A DNA stretch of 6,612 nt from Phormidesmis priestleyi (GTDB lineage Bacteria; Cyanobacteriota; Cyanobacteriia; Phormidesmidales; Phormidesmidaceae): assembly GCA_003242115.1 (NCBI GenBank), contig QBMP01000074.1:4089-10700 (forward strand). Direction: 5' to 3'. This document shows positions 5,167 to 6,612 of this stretch, piece after piece. The notes beneath the pieces are model-generated. The model made no database searches and was not told the DNA's origin. It was given only the letters and a program-made list of their open reading frames with translations. How positions within the stretch are numbered: the first letter of the stretch is position 1; each line of letters starts with the position of its first letter. The position numbers were made by a program, and so were the translations under genes.

Positions 5167-6222
5167 CTATTGCCAGCCGACTCTATCCATAAGCTGTACT
5201 GCGGCGGCTTGGTTTTCACCGTAGGCAGAGACATTTATATCATCTGCTTTAAAGGTTCCAAAGCTTGCCACGACGGGATCTAGGGCTGCGCCTTCGACGA
5301 CGGGGTATTCATTGTTGCCTTGGGCAAAAAATGCTTGAGCTTCACTGCCTGATAGATACTCTAAAAACTGTCGAGCGGCGTTGGCATGAGGCGCAGTTGT
5401 GACTACGCCGCCACCGCTGATATTAACGTGGGTGCCGCGATCTGCTTGATTAGGAAAAAAGACGCCCGTTTTGTCGAAAACAGCTTGTTTGGCCGGATCG
5501 TTGTCTTGGGCATAGCGAGGCAAGTAGTAGGTGTTAGCGATCGCAACCTCGCCTAACCCAGCAGCAACAGCCTCAATTTGAGCCCGATCATTCCCTTCCG
5601 GCGATCGCGCAAAATTACTCACAAACGCTTTTGCCCAATTTTCAGTCGCCTGCAATCCGTTAGCTGCAATCATAGAAGCGACTAAAGACTGATTGTAAAT
5701 ATCGCTAGAAGAGCGAATCAACACTTTGCCGCGCCACTGGCTATCCGCAAGATCTTCATAAGTAGACAATTCAGCCGGTTCGACAGCATCTTTGTTGTAC
5801 ATGATCACCCGAGCCCGTTTAGAAAAGCCAAACCAGTAGCCATCCGGATGTCTGAGGCTTTCAGGAATGTTGTCACTCAGCACCTTAGAAACAACCGGGG
5901 CAAATAGTCCCGCCTGTTCAGCGCGCCACAATCTACCCGCATCTACGGTCATAAACACATCGGCTGGGCTATTTGCGCCTTCATTTTTGATTCTCTCTAG
6001 CAGTTCATCGGCTGGGCCTTCTAGCAGATTCACCCGAATCCCGGTGAGGTCGGTAAAGGTTTCATACAGATCGTCATCTGTGTTGTAGTGGCGAGACGAA
6101 TAGAGATTGACAACATCATTAGTTTGAGCCTGAGCTAACCGAGGTCGAAAAAGTTGGGTTGCAGCAAAAGCCGCCGTCGCAGCAGCGCTGTTGATCATTA
6201 GCGTTCGTCTTGAAACCTTCAT
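5167..6222 (-). CDS. futA: Ferric-iron ABC transporter substrate-binding protein FutA
   Basis: This 351-aa protein is a full-length periplasmic iron-binding protein of the FutA/IdiA group, which captures Fe3+ for the FutB/FutC inner-membrane importer. The N-terminus has a twin-arginine motif (SRRTLM, Arg5-Arg6), a hydrophobic Ala-rich stretch and a likely cleavage after AQA (residue 32), so Tat export in folded form is expected, as known for Synechocystis FutA2. The mature start VVNLYSSRHYNTD carries His45-Tyr46. Tyr176 (SSDIYNQS) and Tyr232-Tyr233 (NTYYLPRY) are the other tyrosines of the known iron site, so the ligand set looks intact. It ends GWQ, close to the usual C-terminus. GGTGA lies 4 bp before the ATG at 6222 as a partial Shine-Dalgarno. 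futB and futC are not in the window, and a terminator closes the gene. A palindrome within the promoter suggests repression, plausibly by iron. FutA1-like versus FutA2-like function is not resolved. Confidence 0.93.
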   Translation of the reverse strand: MKVSRRTLMINSAAATAAFAATQLFRPRLAQAQTNDVVNLYSSRHYNTDDDLYETFTDLTGIRVNLLEGPADELLERIKNEGANSPADVFMTVDAGRLWRAEQAGLFAPVVSKVLSDNIPESLRHPDGYWFGFSKRARVIMYNKDAVEPAELSTYEDLADSQWRGKVLIRSSSDIYNQSLVASMIAANGLQATENWAKAFVSNFARSPEGNDRAQIEAVAAGLGEVAIANTYYLPRYAQDNDPAKQAVFDKTGVFFPNQADRGTHVNISGGGVVTTAPHANAARQFLEYLSGSEAQAFFAQGNNEYPVVEGAALDPVVASFGTFKADDINVSAYGENQAAAVQLMDRVGWQ

Positions 6223-6291
6223 GGTTCACCGTTCTGATATTAAGTACAGATAGCTCTCAAGCTAAAAGCTCGAAAGCAGGAATCACAAAAT

Positions 6292-6321
6292 AATATCACT
6301 AATGAGATTAGTTCTTGTAAA
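6292..6321 (-). promoter_or_regulatory. Probable futA promoter
   Basis: On the minus strand TTTACA (6321-6316) and GATATT (6297-6292) are separated by 18 bp. They resemble sigma70 -35 and -10 boxes (four or more matches each) and lie about 70-100 bp before the futA ATG. The spacer contains a perfect palindrome (6298-6312). A leader of about 60 nt would follow. Confidence 0.4.
6298..6312. promoter_or_regulatory. Palindromic operator candidate upstream of futA
   Basis: ACTAAT-GAG-ATTAGT is a perfect 6-3-6 inverted repeat that fills most of the spacer between the proposed futA -35 and -10, the classic place for a repressor. It is AT-rich and only partly resembles a Fur box (about 10 of 16 positions by eye), so Fur is possible but not shown. 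It also lies 68 bp before the divergent small ORF and could serve both directions. Confidence 0.4.
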
Positions 6322-6379
6322 AATAATTAGCGAATCTGCTTGACCAGATCGCAAATATTGGCTGAATAGCCTGATATTT

Positions 6380-6490
6380 ATGAGGCTTAGCTATTTCTTA
6401 AAAAGAAATCCCTCGGCTGAAAGCAGATTCTATGGACTAATTCTATGTATTTTATTGATAAATATTGCCATTAATTTGGTTTTGGCCTAA
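6380..6490 (+). CDS. Candidate small single-span membrane protein (36 aa)
   Basis: An ATG at 6380 opens 36 codons ending in TAA. The first 16 residues (MRLSYFLKRNPSAESR) carry a net positive charge. The remaining 20 (FYGLILCILLINIAINLVLA) form one very hydrophobic segment that reaches the C-terminus. This is the layout of a small N-in membrane peptide like many cyanobacterial photosynthetic or respiratory subunits, though I match it to none of them. A GC-rich terminator with seven T lies 49 bp downstream on the same strand, implying a real short transcript. Against it: no Shine-Dalgarno is seen, AT-rich DNA easily yields hydrophobic codons, and a 7-bp hairpin (6393-6409) falls inside, so a noncoding RNA is the main alternative. 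TTGACC at 6340-6345 could be a -35, but no good -10 follows. Confidence 0.35.
   Translation: MRLSYFLKRNPSAESRFYGLILCILLINIAINLVLA
6393..6409. repeat. Small inverted repeat within the 36-codon ORF
   Basis: ATTTCTT and AAGAAAT are perfect 7-bp arms around a 3-nt AAA loop. The stem is AT-rich and weak. It may be part of a structured RNA or a chance product of local AT richness. Confidence 0.4.
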
Positions 6491-6538
6491 GCTATTGCGT
6501 ACATAGGTCATGGTCTAACCATCCTCTCAAGACACAGC

Positions 6539-6571
6539 GCCCACCGTTATTGCTAGCGGCGGGCTTTTTTT
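6539..6571 (+). terminator. Intrinsic terminator on the plus strand
   Basis: GCCC-A-CCG-TTA pairs with TAG-CGG-C-GGGC (one A/C mismatch, one T-G pair) around a TTGC loop, and seven T (6565-6571) follow directly. It is oriented to end a plus-strand transcript, yet no long plus-strand gene precedes it. The only coding candidate upstream on that strand is the 36-codon ORF at 6380-6490. The alternative is an unannotated small RNA. Confidence 0.75.
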
Positions 6572-6612
6572 GCAGCGCATTTATACCTTAGCGCAGTTAG
6601 CACAAATTCCAT

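Larger units (their letters stand above)
68..5608. repeat. HIP1 octamer sites (GCGATCGC), at least 11 copies
   Basis: Copies begin at 68, 507, 867, 2177, 2279, 3290, 3324, 3656, 3720, 5537 and 5601. About 0.1 would be expected by chance in this length. HIP1 over-representation is a hallmark of many cyanobacterial genomes. Copies lie in both coding and intergenic DNA, consistent with a long-resident chromosomal region. None occurs between 5608 and the right edge. Confidence 0.9.
6223..6612. other. Interval upstream of futA to the right edge
   Basis: This 390-bp AT-rich stretch has no long gene. It holds the futA promoter and palindrome (6292-6321), a 36-codon plus-strand ORF (6380-6490) and a plus-strand terminator (6539-6571). 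A short hairpin in the futA leader (CGAGCT/AGCTTG around a TTT loop, on the minus strand near 6257-6271) and an ATTCTATG direct repeat (6427-6434 and 6440-6447) are also present. Confidence 0.6.

Noticed and set aside
5867..6088. Plus-strand ORF of 73 codons
   Set aside because: It lies wholly antisense within futA, is Ser-rich, and is a shadow of the coding frame opposite.
6553..6612. Minus-strand frame open from the right edge to a TAG at 6553
   Set aside because: Only 19 codons are visible, and they overlap the plus-strand terminator hairpin with a basic, unrecognisable ending. It could be the tail of an off-window gene but cannot be supported.

Overview
The window looks like a stretch of cyanobacterial chromosome. 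At least eleven copies of the octamer GCGATCGC (HIP1) occur in 6.6 kb, where chance would give about 0.1. The protein set also fits: a FutA-type iron-binding protein, a thioredoxin-like [2Fe-2S] protein, a Crp/Fnr regulator with an NtcA-like recognition helix, and two families I know mainly from cyanobacteria. The genus cannot be fixed from this sequence. There is no sign of a prophage, insertion sequence, CRISPR array, tRNA or rRNA.

Layout. (1) 1-471, minus: the N-terminal part of an inositol-monophosphatase family enzyme that runs off the left edge. (2) 652-2247, plus, divergent from it: a 531-aa DUF1802-type protein whose middle resembles a restriction-endonuclease fold with eroded active-site residues. 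(3) 2248-2706: a mostly unassigned interval with a doubtful 84-codon ORF, a strong 12-bp hairpin and a possible terminator. (4) 2707-3372, plus: a [2Fe-2S] ferredoxin-domain protein. (5) 3332-4042, minus: a Crp/Fnr-type regulator, convergent with the ferredoxin gene and overlapping its 3' end by 41 bp. (6) 4106-4861, minus: an alpha/beta-hydrolase-fold protein whose nucleophile serine is replaced by glycine. It lies 63 bp upstream of the regulator and may share its transcript. (7) 5167-6222, minus: futA, a Tat-exported ferric-iron-binding protein, closed by a clear intrinsic terminator. (8) 6223-6612: the futA promoter with a 15-bp palindrome between its probable -35 and -10. On the opposite strand there is a previously uncalled 36-codon ORF, predicted to encode a single-span membrane peptide, followed by a good terminator.

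How the genes relate. They do not form one obvious pathway. futA stands alone, without futB or futC in view, and its own promoter and terminator make it a single-gene unit. The hydrolase-like protein and the Crp/Fnr regulator could be one minus-strand unit, and the regulator is positioned to interfere antisense with the ferredoxin gene. The observations most worth following are the small membrane-peptide candidate divergent from futA, the serine-less hydrolase, the degenerate nuclease-like domain and the futA operator candidate. I see no clear evidence of a complete new defence or mobile system.
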